In this document: piece by piece, positions 1-10,420 of the stretch
Numbering within the stretch: position 1 is the stretch's first letter
How the letters are laid out: each line of letters opens with the position of its first letter
From: an uncultured Mesorhizobium sp.
Lineage (GTDB): Bacteria; Pseudomonadota; Alphaproteobacteria; Rhizobiales; Rhizobiaceae
DNA: 18,565 nucleotides
Direction: 5' to 3'
NCBI GenBank assembly: GCA_937958475.1
Contig: CALFXR010000230.1
Span: 1 to 18,565 of the forward strand
The notes under the pieces: generated by a model
What the model saw: only the letters and a program-made list of their open reading frames with translations
What the model was told of the DNA's origin: nothing
The model's database searches: none
Made by a program: the position numbers and the translations under genes

Positions 1-50
1 CCCCTCATCCGCCCCTTCGGGGCACCTTCTCCCGCAGGGGGAGAAGGGGG
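1..50. repeat. Intergenic palindromic element, copy 1
   Basis: The segment contains two adjacent hairpins. One is GCCCC-TTC-GGGGC at 11-23. The other pairs CCTTCTCCC with a GGGGAGAAGG arm at about 25-49. The CCCTCATCC lead followed by two stems resembles the rhizobial intergenic mosaic (RIME-type) palindromes that lie between genes in Rhizobiales. The assignment to that family is from memory of its pattern, not a search. It lies downstream of nrdJ and may continue beyond the window edge. Confidence 0.6.
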
Positions 51-85
51 GCGCCGCGCCTTGCGCCACCGCGTTCCTGCCGGCA

Positions 86-138
86 CCTCTCATCCGACCT
101 CGCTTCGCTCGGCCACCTTTCCCCGCAAGGGGGAAGGG
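86..138. repeat. Intergenic palindromic element, copy 2
   Basis: This is a diverged second copy of the element at 1-50, in the same orientation. It again has a CTCATCCG lead, a short first hairpin around CGCTTCGCTCGG, and a second stem that pairs CCTTTCCCC with GGGGGAAGGG. The two copies are separated by about 35 bp, so this is a tandem pair in the nrdJ 3' flank. Confidence 0.55.
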
Positions 139-162
139 CGCGCCCGGCGGCGCCGTCGGGCT

Positions 163-199
163 TGCAAAACAGTTCGGCCCGATCATACGACCGGGCCGA
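163..199 (-). terminator. Rho-independent terminator of nrdJ
   Basis: Read on the minus strand, an 8-bp perfect stem TCGGCCCG/CGGGCCGA (192-199 with 174-181, 10-nt loop) is followed by ACTGTTTTGC, a short T-run. It lies about 30 bases after the nrdJ stop, which fits a terminator for that gene. The T-run is short, so strength is uncertain. Confidence 0.6.
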
Positions 200-230
200 G
201 CGCGTTACGTTTCCGCTGATAAAATAATCC

Positions 231-4073
<3,843 letters not shown>

Positions 4074-4291
4074 GTCAGTCAGTCCCTTCAAGTCTCAATA
4101 TATAGCATCTGTCCACAGCCTTCACCGGCATTCTCGAACAGACGCGGTCCGCCGCATCCGGAGGCTCTCGACGATGCCCCCGGCTCTCCATTCCTCCAGG
4201 CTCCGCGCTGCTCCGGCCGGCGTCCTTCATGACACCTTGTCCGGATCGCCCGCAGATCCCGGCGGGTCCATCTTCTCGCTGTTATGGCGAT

Positions 4292-4306
4292 TCCCTCATT
4301 GAGGGA
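4292..4306. promoter_or_regulatory. 15-bp perfect palindrome at the nrdJ transcription start
   Basis: TCCCTCATTGAGGGA is a perfect 7+1+7 palindrome placed where the predicted nrdJ transcript would begin. It could be an operator for another regulator, or a 5' hairpin that protects the mRNA. The sequence alone does not decide between them. Confidence 0.4.
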
Positions 4307-4309
4307 GGT

Positions 4310-4325
4310 CTACTGTATCTAGCGT
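4310..4325. promoter_or_regulatory. NrdR box 2 (weaker)
   Basis: CTACTGTATCTAGCGT matches the NrdR operator pattern (acACTATATATAGTgt) at most positions. It starts exactly 31 bp from the stronger box at 4341. Paired boxes about three helical turns apart are the known arrangement for the ATP/dATP-sensing repressor NrdR. It overlaps the predicted -10 element of nrdJ. Confidence 0.75.
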
Positions 4326-4340
4326 CGAAGATGGTCGCAA
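4312..4340 (-). promoter_or_regulatory. Predicted sigma70-type promoter of nrdJ
   Basis: On the minus strand TTGCGA (4340-4335) and TACAGT (4317-4312) are separated by 17 bases. The -10 element lies inside the weaker NrdR box and the -35 lies between the two boxes. NrdR bound to both boxes would therefore block RNA polymerase. Transcription would start near 4305, giving a leader of about 230 nt. Confidence 0.5.
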
Positions 4341-4356
4341 ACACTAAATATAGTGT
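4341..4356. promoter_or_regulatory. NrdR box 1 (strong)
   Basis: ACACTAAATATAGTGT is an almost perfect match to the 16-bp NrdR operator consensus, with ACACT/AGTGT arms. It lies upstream of nrdJ and pairs with a second box 31 bp away. NrdR represses ribonucleotide reductase genes when deoxynucleotides are plentiful. This assignment combines direct motif recognition with the identity of the downstream gene. Confidence 0.88.
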
Positions 4357-4672
4357 TAACAGAAGATTATTCCAACCCGACACCGTTCCGTTCCGTTCCT
4401 CGAAAGCCCGCAAATCCCGCGCACCCGCCAGCCTCGCAAACGGGCGGATCACGATCGAAACGCATGGAAATCTGGAAAAAAGACCGGGCTCAGAACTTTC
4501 CGGCCGCGCCCGCAACAGAAGCGCATGGCTCATAAAAAGCGACTCGGGACCCATCGTCAACGATTCGTTTCATGTCGGTTCGATGACGCTATATGTTGTG
4601 GGGAAGGGGTGTGGATAGCGGGGACGGGGAGGGCCTCCCGGGAGCGGTTTCGGCCGCGCCGCGACCGGCCCG

Positions 4673-6307
4673 TCAGATCGCGTGCAGGACGAGGAAGATG
4701 CCGGCCGCCAGCACGGCGGAAGCCGGTACCGTCGTCACCCAGGCCGCCACGATCGTCGCCACATGCGCGCGCCGCACGAGGCGCCGGCGCGCGGCTTCCG
4801 CGCCCGAAGCAGGCGGCAGCGCCGCAGCCTGGTCCGCGGCGGCCTCGTCGGCTGCCGCTTCGTCGGCCGCGTCGCCCTCGCCGAACAGCGGCTCGTCGAG
4901 GTCGTCCTCGGCCCGCCCGGCAGCAGGTTCCGCCTCGGTCGCCGCCGCCGCACTCGCCGCGCGTTCGTCCATGCGCAGCGCCTTCTTGCGTTCCATGTAG
5001 CGGCGCCGGCGCCTGGAGTTCGTCGTGTACCATTCGCGGTAGAAGCCGACGCCGAACACTGCGCCGACGGCGATGTGGGTCGAGCTGACCGGCAGCCCGA
5101 GGCCCGAGGCGACGATGACGGTCAGTGCCGCCGACAGCGCCACGCAGAAGGCGCGGATCGGGTTCAGCCGCGTGATCTGCTCGCCGACCATGCGGATCAG
5201 CCGGGGACCGAACAGCAGCAGGCCGATCGAGATGCCCATCGCACCGATCAGCATGACCCACAGCGGGATCCTGACCGACGCAGCGACGCTGCCGAGCTCG
5301 GCCGTGCTGACGATCGCTGCCAGCGGGCCGACGGCGTTGGCGACGTCGTTGGCACCGTGCGCGAAGGACAGCAGCGCCGCCGAGACGATCAGCGGAAGGT
5401 TGAACAGCTTGCGCAGCGACTGGTTGCGGTTCTCCAGTCCGCGCGAGATTCGCTTCACATGCAGATGCGAGATGCTCCAGCCGGCGAGGAAGAAGGCCAG
5501 GCCGATCACCGTCACGTGGAAACCGTCGAGCGAGACGACCTTCTTCAGGCCCTTGGTGGCGAGATAGGCGGCGAAGGAACCCGACATCACGGCAACCAGC
5601 AGCGGCACCCACAGGCGCGCCGCGGCGAGCTTGTCGGTGCGGTAGATGATGCGGTCCTTGATGAAGGCGAGGAACAGCGCCGCGATCATCCCGCCGAGCA
5701 CCGGCGACACCACCCAGGAGAGCGCGATGCGGCCGATCTCGGGCCAGTTGACGGCGGCGAAGCCCGCCGCGGCGATGCCGGCGCCGACGACGCCGCCGAC
5801 GACGGCGTGCGTGGTCGAGACCGGTGCGCCGATCCAGGTGGCGAGGTTGATCCACAGCGCCGAGGACAGGAGTGCAGCGAGCATCAGCTGGATGAACACC
5901 GACGGATCGCTGAACATTTCGGGCGAGACGATGTTCCTGGAGATGGTCTCGACCACGTCGCCGCCGGCAACGAGGGCGCCGGCGCTTTCGAACACGGCGG
6001 CGATGACCAGGGCGCCGGTCATGGTCAGCGCCCTGGCGCCGACGGCCGGGCCGACATTGTTGGCGACGTCGTTGGCGCCGATGTTCAGCGCCATGTAGCC
6101 GCCGACGGCGGCCGCCGCGATGATGATCAGCGCCCGCGGTTCGCCGCCGGTCAGAACCGCCGAGAAGAGGGCGACGACGACGATGAAGAACAAGCCGAGG
6201 CCCGGCGCGACGAGCCTGCGCCCGAGCAGGGTCGCGGCCTCCTCGACATGGACGATCTTGTCGAGATCCTTGTCGAGGGTTGCCTTGCGAAGGGAAGTAT
6301 CGGCCAT
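4673..6307 (-). CDS. pit: PiT-family inorganic phosphate transporter
   Basis: This is a 544-residue inner-membrane permease for low-affinity phosphate uptake, usually as a metal-phosphate with protons. The two PiT signature repeats are plain: GANDVANNVGPAV at residues 77-89 and GANDVANAVGPLA at 318-330. Each is followed by a serine/threonine-histidine turn (STTH at 164-167, SSTH at 408-411). About ten or more hydrophobic segments are visible. An Arg-rich stretch (432-440) and a long Ala/Glu/Asp-rich linker (about 450-508) precede the final membrane segment, which has WVTTVPAS. That linker makes the protein longer than simple Pit proteins. The start is ATG at 6307, with only a weak GGACAG about 13 bases upstream. 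It lies 81 bases after the Nudix gene on the same strand. No DUF47-type Pit accessory gene is adjacent. Confidence 0.93.
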   Translation of the reverse strand: MADTSLRKATLDKDLDKIVHVEEAATLLGRRLVAPGLGLFFIVVVALFSAVLTGGEPRALIIIAAAAVGGYMALNIGANDVANNVGPAVGARALTMTGALVIAAVFESAGALVAGGDVVETISRNIVSPEMFSDPSVFIQLMLAALLSSALWINLATWIGAPVSTTHAVVGGVVGAGIAAAGFAAVNWPEIGRIALSWVVSPVLGGMIAALFLAFIKDRIIYRTDKLAAARLWVPLLVAVMSGSFAAYLATKGLKKVVSLDGFHVTVIGLAFFLAGWSISHLHVKRISRGLENRNQSLRKLFNLPLIVSAALLSFAHGANDVANAVGPLAAIVSTAELGSVAASVRIPLWVMLIGAMGISIGLLLFGPRLIRMVGEQITRLNPIRAFCVALSAALTVIVASGLGLPVSSTHIAVGAVFGVGFYREWYTTNSRRRRRYMERKKALRMDERAASAAAATEAEPAAGRAEDDLDEPLFGEGDAADEAAADEAAADQAAALPPASGAEAARRRLVRRAHVATIVAAWVTTVPASAVLAAGIFLVLHAI

Positions 6308-6388
6308 GGCGTTCGCTGATCTGTCCTGCCGGCCGCAACCGCGGCCCGACAGCCGGCTACTGCCTCACGTCACCGCTCCTGCCAATGG

Positions 6389-6880
6389 TCAGGCGAGCGA
6401 TTTCCGGGGATTAACGCCGAATTGGGCGATCAGTTCGGCGAGATCGGCCTCGCGGACCCGCTTCGCCGCTTCCGCGGCCGGGAACCACTCGCGCTTGCGC
6501 TTCTTCTTCTCGGGCCACTTGTCGGCCAAGCGGTCGACCTCGAGCGGAAAGACGAGCACTTCGCAGCGCCATTCCATGCCCGACGGGCGAAGCTTGTCGT
6601 AGAAGTAGCGGCCGATCTCGAAGCGCGAGACGGCACCGTCGACGCCCGCCTCCTCGGCCGCCTCGCGGGCGGCCGCCATGTAGAGGTCTTCCTGACCCTC
6701 GGGCCAGCCCTTGGGCAGCACCCAGCGTCCCGTCTCGCGGCTGGTGACCAACAGCACCTCGACGTCGTCGCCCTTCTTGCGCCACGGCAAGGCAGCCACC
6801 TGGACGCGGCACGGCAGGCCGCCGAACAGCCGGCGGATGCGGTCGACGAGGTGGTTGCGGGTGGTCTGGCGCATCAGCAT
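6389..6880 (-). CDS. Nudix hydrolase (diphosphoinositol-polyphosphate phosphohydrolase-like)
   Basis: This is a 163-residue cytosolic hydrolase of nucleoside- or other diphosphate-linked compounds. The Nudix box is perfect: Gly58, Glu64, then REAAEEAGV at residues 72-80, matching G-x5-E-x7-REUXEEXGU. These residues bind the catalytic divalent metals. The preceding RWVLPKGWPEG and the spacing resemble the DIPP-like subgroup, but the substrate cannot be read from the sequence. A basic KKKRKREW stretch follows near residue 125. Starts at 6880 (MLMRQ) and 6874 (MRQ) are both possible; only a distant AGGTG is visible upstream. It lies upstream of pit on the same strand and may share transcription with it. 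Confidence 0.9.
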   Translation of the reverse strand: MLMRQTTRNHLVDRIRRLFGGLPCRVQVAALPWRKKGDDVEVLLVTSRETGRWVLPKGWPEGQEDLYMAAAREAAEEAGVDGAVSRFEIGRYFYDKLRPSGMEWRCEVLVFPLEVDRLADKWPEKKKRKREWFPAAEAAKRVREADLAELIAQFGVNPRKSLA

Positions 6881-7069
6881 CGGCGGCGTGACACCTGTCT
6901 CGGGTTAGTTTGCTGTCTAACGAACAATATGTCGGAATCGCGATTGCGCAAGCCGAAAGCGCAAGGAAAACAGCAGGCGGTCGCAACTCACCATGGGCAT
7001 CATGCACGCAAAACCTTGCGCGCACCTTGCCAATGCGGATTCGAGGGGAAAGTTCCCGGCGGCGCGACG

Positions 7070-7564
7070 TCAGCCGGCGTGGCCTTCGGCGATGGGCTTC
7101 TGGTAGGTGAAGCCCATGTCCCAGGGGAAGTAGATCCAGGTGTCCTGCGAAACTTCCGTGACGTAGGTGTCGACCAGCGGCCGGCCCTTCGGCTTGGCGT
7201 AGACCGTGGCGAAATGCGCCTTCGGCATCATCGCCCGGACGATCGCCGCGGTCTTGCCGGTGTCGGTGAGGTCGTCGACGATGAGCACGCCTTTGCCGTC
7301 GTCCTCGAGCAGCGACGGCGTCACCTCCTTCAGGACCTTCATTTCGCCCTGGGCGGTGTAGTCGTGGTAGGAGGCCACGCCCACCGTCTCGATGACCCGG
7401 ATGCCGAGTTCGCGCGAGATGATCGCCGCCGGCACGAGGCCGCCGCGGGTGATGCACACGATCGCCTTCCACGGGCCGCTGCCGGCGAGCCGCCAGGCCA
7501 GCGCCCGCGCGTCGCGGTGGAACTGGTCCCAGGAAACCGGGAAGGCCTTTTCGGGAAGGGACAT
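7070..7564 (-). CDS. gpt: Xanthine(-guanine) phosphoribosyltransferase
   Basis: This purine-salvage enzyme transfers ribose-5-phosphate from PRPP to xanthine or guanine. The 164-residue length is close to that of E. coli Gpt. The PRPP-binding loop VLIVDDLTDTGKTA spans residues 93-106. TRGG at 39-42 and the C-terminal WIYFPWDMGF near 143-152 also match the family. The open frame extends upstream to 7747, but ATG at 7564 is chosen because GGAG lies 8 bases before it. The upstream extension is Arg/Pro-rich, as expected of noncoding GC-rich DNA. About 190 bases separate it from ribH2 and from the Nudix gene, so it may be its own unit. Confidence 0.93.
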   Translation of the reverse strand: MSLPEKAFPVSWDQFHRDARALAWRLAGSGPWKAIVCITRGGLVPAAIISRELGIRVIETVGVASYHDYTAQGEMKVLKEVTPSLLEDDGKGVLIVDDLTDTGKTAAIVRAMMPKAHFATVYAKPKGRPLVDTYVTEVSQDTWIYFPWDMGFTYQKPIAEGHAG

Positions 7565-7754
7565 GCCGTGCACTCCGCAGCCGCGCCCCTGGCGCGAAAT
7601 CGAGGGAATGCGCGCGGAATTAGCGGCAAAGCCGCGCCCTTGGCAAGGGCGGCGGCGGCGCGTTCGCGGTCGGCCCGAGGCTTTATCCACCGTTGCCGCG
7701 CGCGGCGGGCCGAAGGGAGGGCGGAGCGGTCGGCGCCGCCCCGCCATACGGCCC

Positions 7755-8192
7755 TCAGGCCGCGGCCAGCAGGGCGCGCGTGCGGCCGATGGCCAGGGCC
7801 GCCTGCGCCGCCTCGCGGCCCTTCCTGACGAAGTGCGAACGGAAGATCTGCGTGTGGTGCTCGGTCTCCTGGTAGTGGTGCGGCGTCAGCGAGACGGACA
7901 GGACGGGCACGCCCGTATCCATGCCGGCGCGCATGAGGCCGTCGACCACGGCCTGGGCGACGAAGTCGTGGCGGTAGATGCCGCCGTCGACGACGAACGC
8001 GGCCGCCGCGACGGCGGCATAGCGTCCGCTGGCGGCGAGATCGCGCGCCAGAAGCGGCATCTCGAACGCCCCGGGCACGTCGAAGACGTCGACCTGGCCG
8101 GCGGGAATGAGTTCGAGGAAACCGTCGAGCGCACGGTCGACGATGTCGGCGTGCCAGCCGGCTTTGACGAAGGCATAGCGGGTGTGTGTCAT
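7755..8192 (-). CDS. ribH2: 6,7-dimethyl-8-ribityllumazine synthase, type 2
   Basis: This enzyme catalyses the penultimate step of riboflavin synthesis, condensing the ribitylamino-pyrimidinedione with dihydroxybutanone phosphate to give lumazine. It has 145 residues. FVKAGWHADIV at the N-terminus, the VPGAFEMPL substrate loop and GGIYRHDFVAQAVVDGLM with the likely catalytic His are all visible. The LTPHHYQETEHH segment is typical of the RibH2 type known from Brucella and Mesorhizobium, which forms decamers rather than icosahedral shells. The start is ATG at 8192, with AAAGGTG 6 to 8 bases upstream. An in-frame start at 8222 would lack this. Expression is under the FMN riboswitch immediately upstream, so it would fall when flavin is abundant. 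It stands alone here, apart from other rib genes. Confidence 0.94.
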   Translation of the reverse strand: MTHTRYAFVKAGWHADIVDRALDGFLELIPAGQVDVFDVPGAFEMPLLARDLAASGRYAAVAAAAFVVDGGIYRHDFVAQAVVDGLMRAGMDTGVPVLSVSLTPHHYQETEHHTQIFRSHFVRKGREAAQAALAIGRTRALLAAA

Positions 8193-8269
8193 CGGATCAC
8201 CTTTCTGTAACGGACACGTCACCCAAGGCGATCACGAACCCGCGCGCGGCGACGGCCGCACGAAGGCGC

Positions 8270-8406
8270 GTTCTCTTCCATCCGGACTGTAACCGTCGGC
8301 CCAGGCCTCGCACCTGGTCTGCTGACCCTTCCCGGGAGGAAGGCGCTCGCGGGCTCGCAGCAGCGCTGCATACCGCCGGTGGGGAATTGCGCCCCGCCCT
8401 GAGAAC
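8270..8406 (-). ncRNA. FMN riboswitch (RFN element)
   Basis: On the minus strand this 137-nt segment starts GTTCTCAGGGCGGGGCGCAA and ends AGTCCGGATGGAAGAGAAC, so the terminal P1 arms pair. The conserved internal blocks TTCCCCACCGGCGGT, AGCCCGCGAGCGC, GGTCAGCAGA and GCCGACGGTTACAGTCC are present in the RFN order. The element ends about 80 bases before the ribH2 start codon. A clear terminator hairpin with a T-run was not seen between them, so control of translation initiation is the more likely mode; that part is inference. Confidence 0.96.
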
Positions 8407-8412
8407 GCAGGC

Positions 8413-8441
8413 AGGGTAGGATGCGGCCGCCCCCCGCGCAA
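8413..8441 (-). promoter_or_regulatory. Predicted promoter of the FMN riboswitch and ribH2
   Basis: On the minus strand TTGCGC (8441-8436) and TACCCT (8418-8413) are 17 bases apart. The expected start, about 7 bases on, coincides with the first base of the RFN element at 8406. The -10 box is a poor match, so confidence is moderate. Confidence 0.42.
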
Positions 8442-8471
8442 GCAGCCGGTACCGCCGAAACACGGCCGCAG

Positions 8472-8509
8472 AGAAGAAAAAGGGCCCGCCGCGCGGGGCG
8501 CGGCGGGCC
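8472..8509 (-). terminator. Strong rho-independent terminator of the universal stress protein gene
   Basis: A perfect 12-bp GC stem (8483-8494 with 8498-8509) closes on a 3-nt loop. On the minus strand it is followed by CTTTTTCTTCT. It lies 28 bases past the usp stop and separates that gene from the ribH2 promoter. Confidence 0.93.
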
Positions 8510-8536
8510 TGATCCCGTGAGGGCGGCGTCGAACGT

Positions 8537-9376
8537 TCAGCGCGCCATGAAGGTGGCGACGGGCATCGACTGCAGCACGGTGCGGGTGACGCCGCCGAAC
8601 AGGAATTCGCGCAGGCGCGAATGGCCGTAGGCACCCATGACGAGGAGATCGGCGCCGGTCTCGGCGACGTGATTCTCGATGACCGAGGTCACGTCGATGC
8701 CGCCGGAACGTTCGCTGGTGACGGTGACGCGGGCGCCGTGGCGGGCAAGCGCGGCGGCGATGTCGGCGCCGGCGATCTCGGGCTGGTTGTTGCCCATGTC
8801 GGGGGCGTCGACGGTGAGGATCTCGGTCTCGTCGGCCTTCTGGATGAAGGGCAGGGCGTCGAAGACTGCGCGCGAGGATTCGCGCGTTCCGCTCCAGGCG
8901 ACGAGCACCTTGCGGAAGTCGGTCTTCACCGGTCCGGTGTAGGGCACGAACAGGGCCGGACGGCCGGTCTCGAACAGGAGGTGGTCGATGTTGGCGACCG
9001 CGGCCGACTTGTGCGCCGGATCGGTCTGCGCCGAGATGACCAGGTCGACGGCGCGGGCGAGCGACAGCGCCGACAGCGCGCTGTCGCCCGACAGCGTCTC
9101 CGACGAGCGCCACTCGGCGGTGACGTCGGGCATGTCGCTCTTCGAACGGAACAGGGCTTCCAGTTCCGCCGCGCGCTCGCGGCTGACCGCCAGGCTGGCG
9201 TCCATGAAGCCGGCGTCGGGGAACCCGATCGCGGTTGCGTAGGGAAGCGCGATCGGTTCGGCGTGGACGCCGATCAGGTGGCTGCCGTGCTGCGCCGCGA
9301 TGGGCACGGCGTAGTCGAGGACACGCGCCGCGTCGTGGCGGTCCTGGATGACGACGAGGATGGATTTGTAGCTCAT
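8537..9376 (-). CDS. Tandem-domain universal stress protein (UspA family)
   Basis: This 279-residue soluble protein has two Usp alpha/beta domains, about residues 1-145 and 150-279. The first opens with YKSILVVIQD and the second with FRKVLVAWSGT. The second domain carries the ATP-binding signature GAYGHSRLREFLFGGVTRTVL, in which the G-x2-G and later G-x-T elements are intact, ending in SMPVATFMA. The first domain lacks a clear copy of this signature, as is common in tandem Usp proteins. Such proteins bind ATP and aid survival under stress; the precise role is unknown. The start is ATG at 9376 with GGAGGT only 3 bases upstream, a tight spacing. A strong terminator follows, so it is a single-gene unit. 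Confidence 0.9.
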   Translation of the reverse strand: MSYKSILVVIQDRHDAARVLDYAVPIAAQHGSHLIGVHAEPIALPYATAIGFPDAGFMDASLAVSRERAAELEALFRSKSDMPDVTAEWRSSETLSGDSALSALSLARAVDLVISAQTDPAHKSAAVANIDHLLFETGRPALFVPYTGPVKTDFRKVLVAWSGTRESSRAVFDALPFIQKADETEILTVDAPDMGNNQPEIAGADIAAALARHGARVTVTSERSGGIDVTSVIENHVAETGADLLVMGAYGHSRLREFLFGGVTRTVLQSMPVATFMAR

Positions 9377-9455
9377 GCGACCTCCGCTTGCGGCGCCCGG
9401 CGCCGGCCTTCGTTGTCGTTTTAGGCGCAGTCGGCGGGCCCGCCTTGCGCTGGAT

Positions 9456-9491
9456 CAAAACGGCGCGGGGCGGGAAACCGGTCCCGCGCCG
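9456..9491 (-). terminator. Rho-independent terminator of the CinA-like gene
   Basis: A 9-bp perfect stem CGGCGCGGG/CCCGCGCCG (9461-9469 with 9483-9491) has a 13-nt loop. On the minus strand it is followed by TTTTGATCC. It lies 25 bases after the stop of the molybdopterin-binding protein gene. Confidence 0.75.
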
Positions 9492-9516
9492 CCTTGTCCT
9501 GCGGCAGATGCGGAGC

Positions 9517-10257
9517 CTATTCCTTCGCGGCGAGACCGTCGACCATCGCCTGCACGGCGGCGCGGCCCGCCTCGAGCGCTTCGGCCGAGCGGGCGCGCAC
9601 CACGAGCTCGGTCCAGAAGCGGCCGCCGTCGTATTTCGGGTAGGAGCCGATGATCGTCTCCGCATGCAGCTTCTGGATGTCGGCGAGCAGCGTGCCGATG
9701 GTGCCTTCGCCGAAGGGGCAGTGCACCGTCGCCGAGAGCAGCCGCGTGCCGGTTTCGAGCGTCGGCAGGACGTTGTCGAGCATGGCCTGGAAGATCGCCG
9801 GCACGCCGGCCATGACATGGACGTTGCCGATCCTGAAGCCCGGCGCGATCGAGATCGGATTGTCGATGTGCGTCGCGCCGCGCGGCATGCGCGCCATGCG
9901 CTTGCGTGCCTCGGTGTATTCGATGCCGCGCGCGGCATAGCTCGCCTCGAGCATGGCGTAGGCCCTGGCGTCGTATTCGCAGGGCACGCCGAAGGCGCGG
10001 GAAATCGAGTCGGCGGTGATGTCGTCGTGGGTCGGGCCGATGCCGCCGGTGGTGAAGACGTAGGTGTAGCGGGCGCGCAGCGCGTTGACCGCGGCGACGA
10101 TCTCGTCCTCCTCGTCGGGAACGATGCGCACCTCCTTCAGGTCGATGCCGATCGCCGTCATGATGTCGGCGAGATGGCCGATGTTGCGGTCCTTGGTCCG
10201 GCCGGAGAGAATCTCGTCGCCGATCACCATCATCGCCGCCGTCACAATGTCAGCCAT
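9517..10257 (-). CDS. CinA/MoaB-like molybdopterin-binding domain protein
   Basis: This 246-residue protein is homologous to the N-terminal half of CinA (competence/damage-inducible protein A). VIGDEILSGRTKDRN at residues 11-25 and TTGGIGPTHDDITADS at 69-84 are the MoCF/MogA-type fold signatures. GVPAIFQAML at 151-160 is also typical. The C-terminal nicotinamide-nucleotide amidase (PncC) domain of full-length CinA is absent. Such stand-alone proteins are usual in alphaproteobacteria, and their substrate is unsettled. The start is ATG at 10257, with GGAAGG about 9 bases upstream. The open frame continues to 10464, but that extension reads through the divergent promoter region and has no family resemblance. 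The alpha/beta hydrolase gene is divergent from it. Confidence 0.88.
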   Translation of the reverse strand: MADIVTAAMMVIGDEILSGRTKDRNIGHLADIMTAIGIDLKEVRIVPDEEDEIVAAVNALRARYTYVFTTGGIGPTHDDITADSISRAFGVPCEYDARAYAMLEASYAARGIEYTEARKRMARMPRGATHIDNPISIAPGFRIGNVHVMAGVPAIFQAMLDNVLPTLETGTRLLSATVHCPFGEGTIGTLLADIQKLHAETIIGSYPKYDGGRFWTELVVRARSAEALEAGRAAVQAMVDGLAAKE

Positions 10258-10420
10258 CGCCACCCGCCTTCCGCCGTCTTCGCGTGTGACATATCCCTGC
10301 CGCCACGGCGCGGCAATGGCAAGCGATCGGGCGCCGGGTGCGGTTGTCTCGGCGCGAAAGGCGGATAAGGTGCGCAGCGTCGCGCCAGCCTTCCCGGAAC
10401 ACCCGGACCGAGGGATAACA

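Larger units (their letters stand above)
4074..4672. other. Long intergenic region: nrdJ leader and promoter, plus pit 3' flank
   Basis: Nearly 600 bases lie between nrdJ and the pit stop codon. The half next to nrdJ is a leader of about 230 nt with no recognisable riboswitch; in particular there is no B12-box-like GCCACTG on the minus strand. The promoter, NrdR boxes and a 15-bp palindrome lie at 4292-4356. The remainder, 4360-4672, shows no supported gene. A 92-codon open frame on the minus strand (4282-4560) runs across the operator and looks spurious. No convincing terminator for pit was found here. Confidence 0.6.

Noticed and set aside
1..140. CRISPR repeats at the left edge
   Set aside because: There are only two diverged palindromic copies, without regular spacers; they fit intergenic palindromic elements.
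4074..4310. Cobalamin riboswitch in the nrdJ leader
   Set aside because: A B12-dependent enzyme with a leader of about 230 nt invites the idea, but no B12-box-like conserved sequence is present on the transcribed strand.
4282..4560. 92-codon open frame on the minus strand upstream of nrdJ
   Set aside because: It runs through the NrdR boxes and promoter, has no ribosome site and no recognisable domain; probably chance.
4615..4672. Terminator for the pit gene
   Set aside because: CTCCCGGGAG and GC-rich repeats are present, but there is no convincing stem followed by a T-run on the minus strand.
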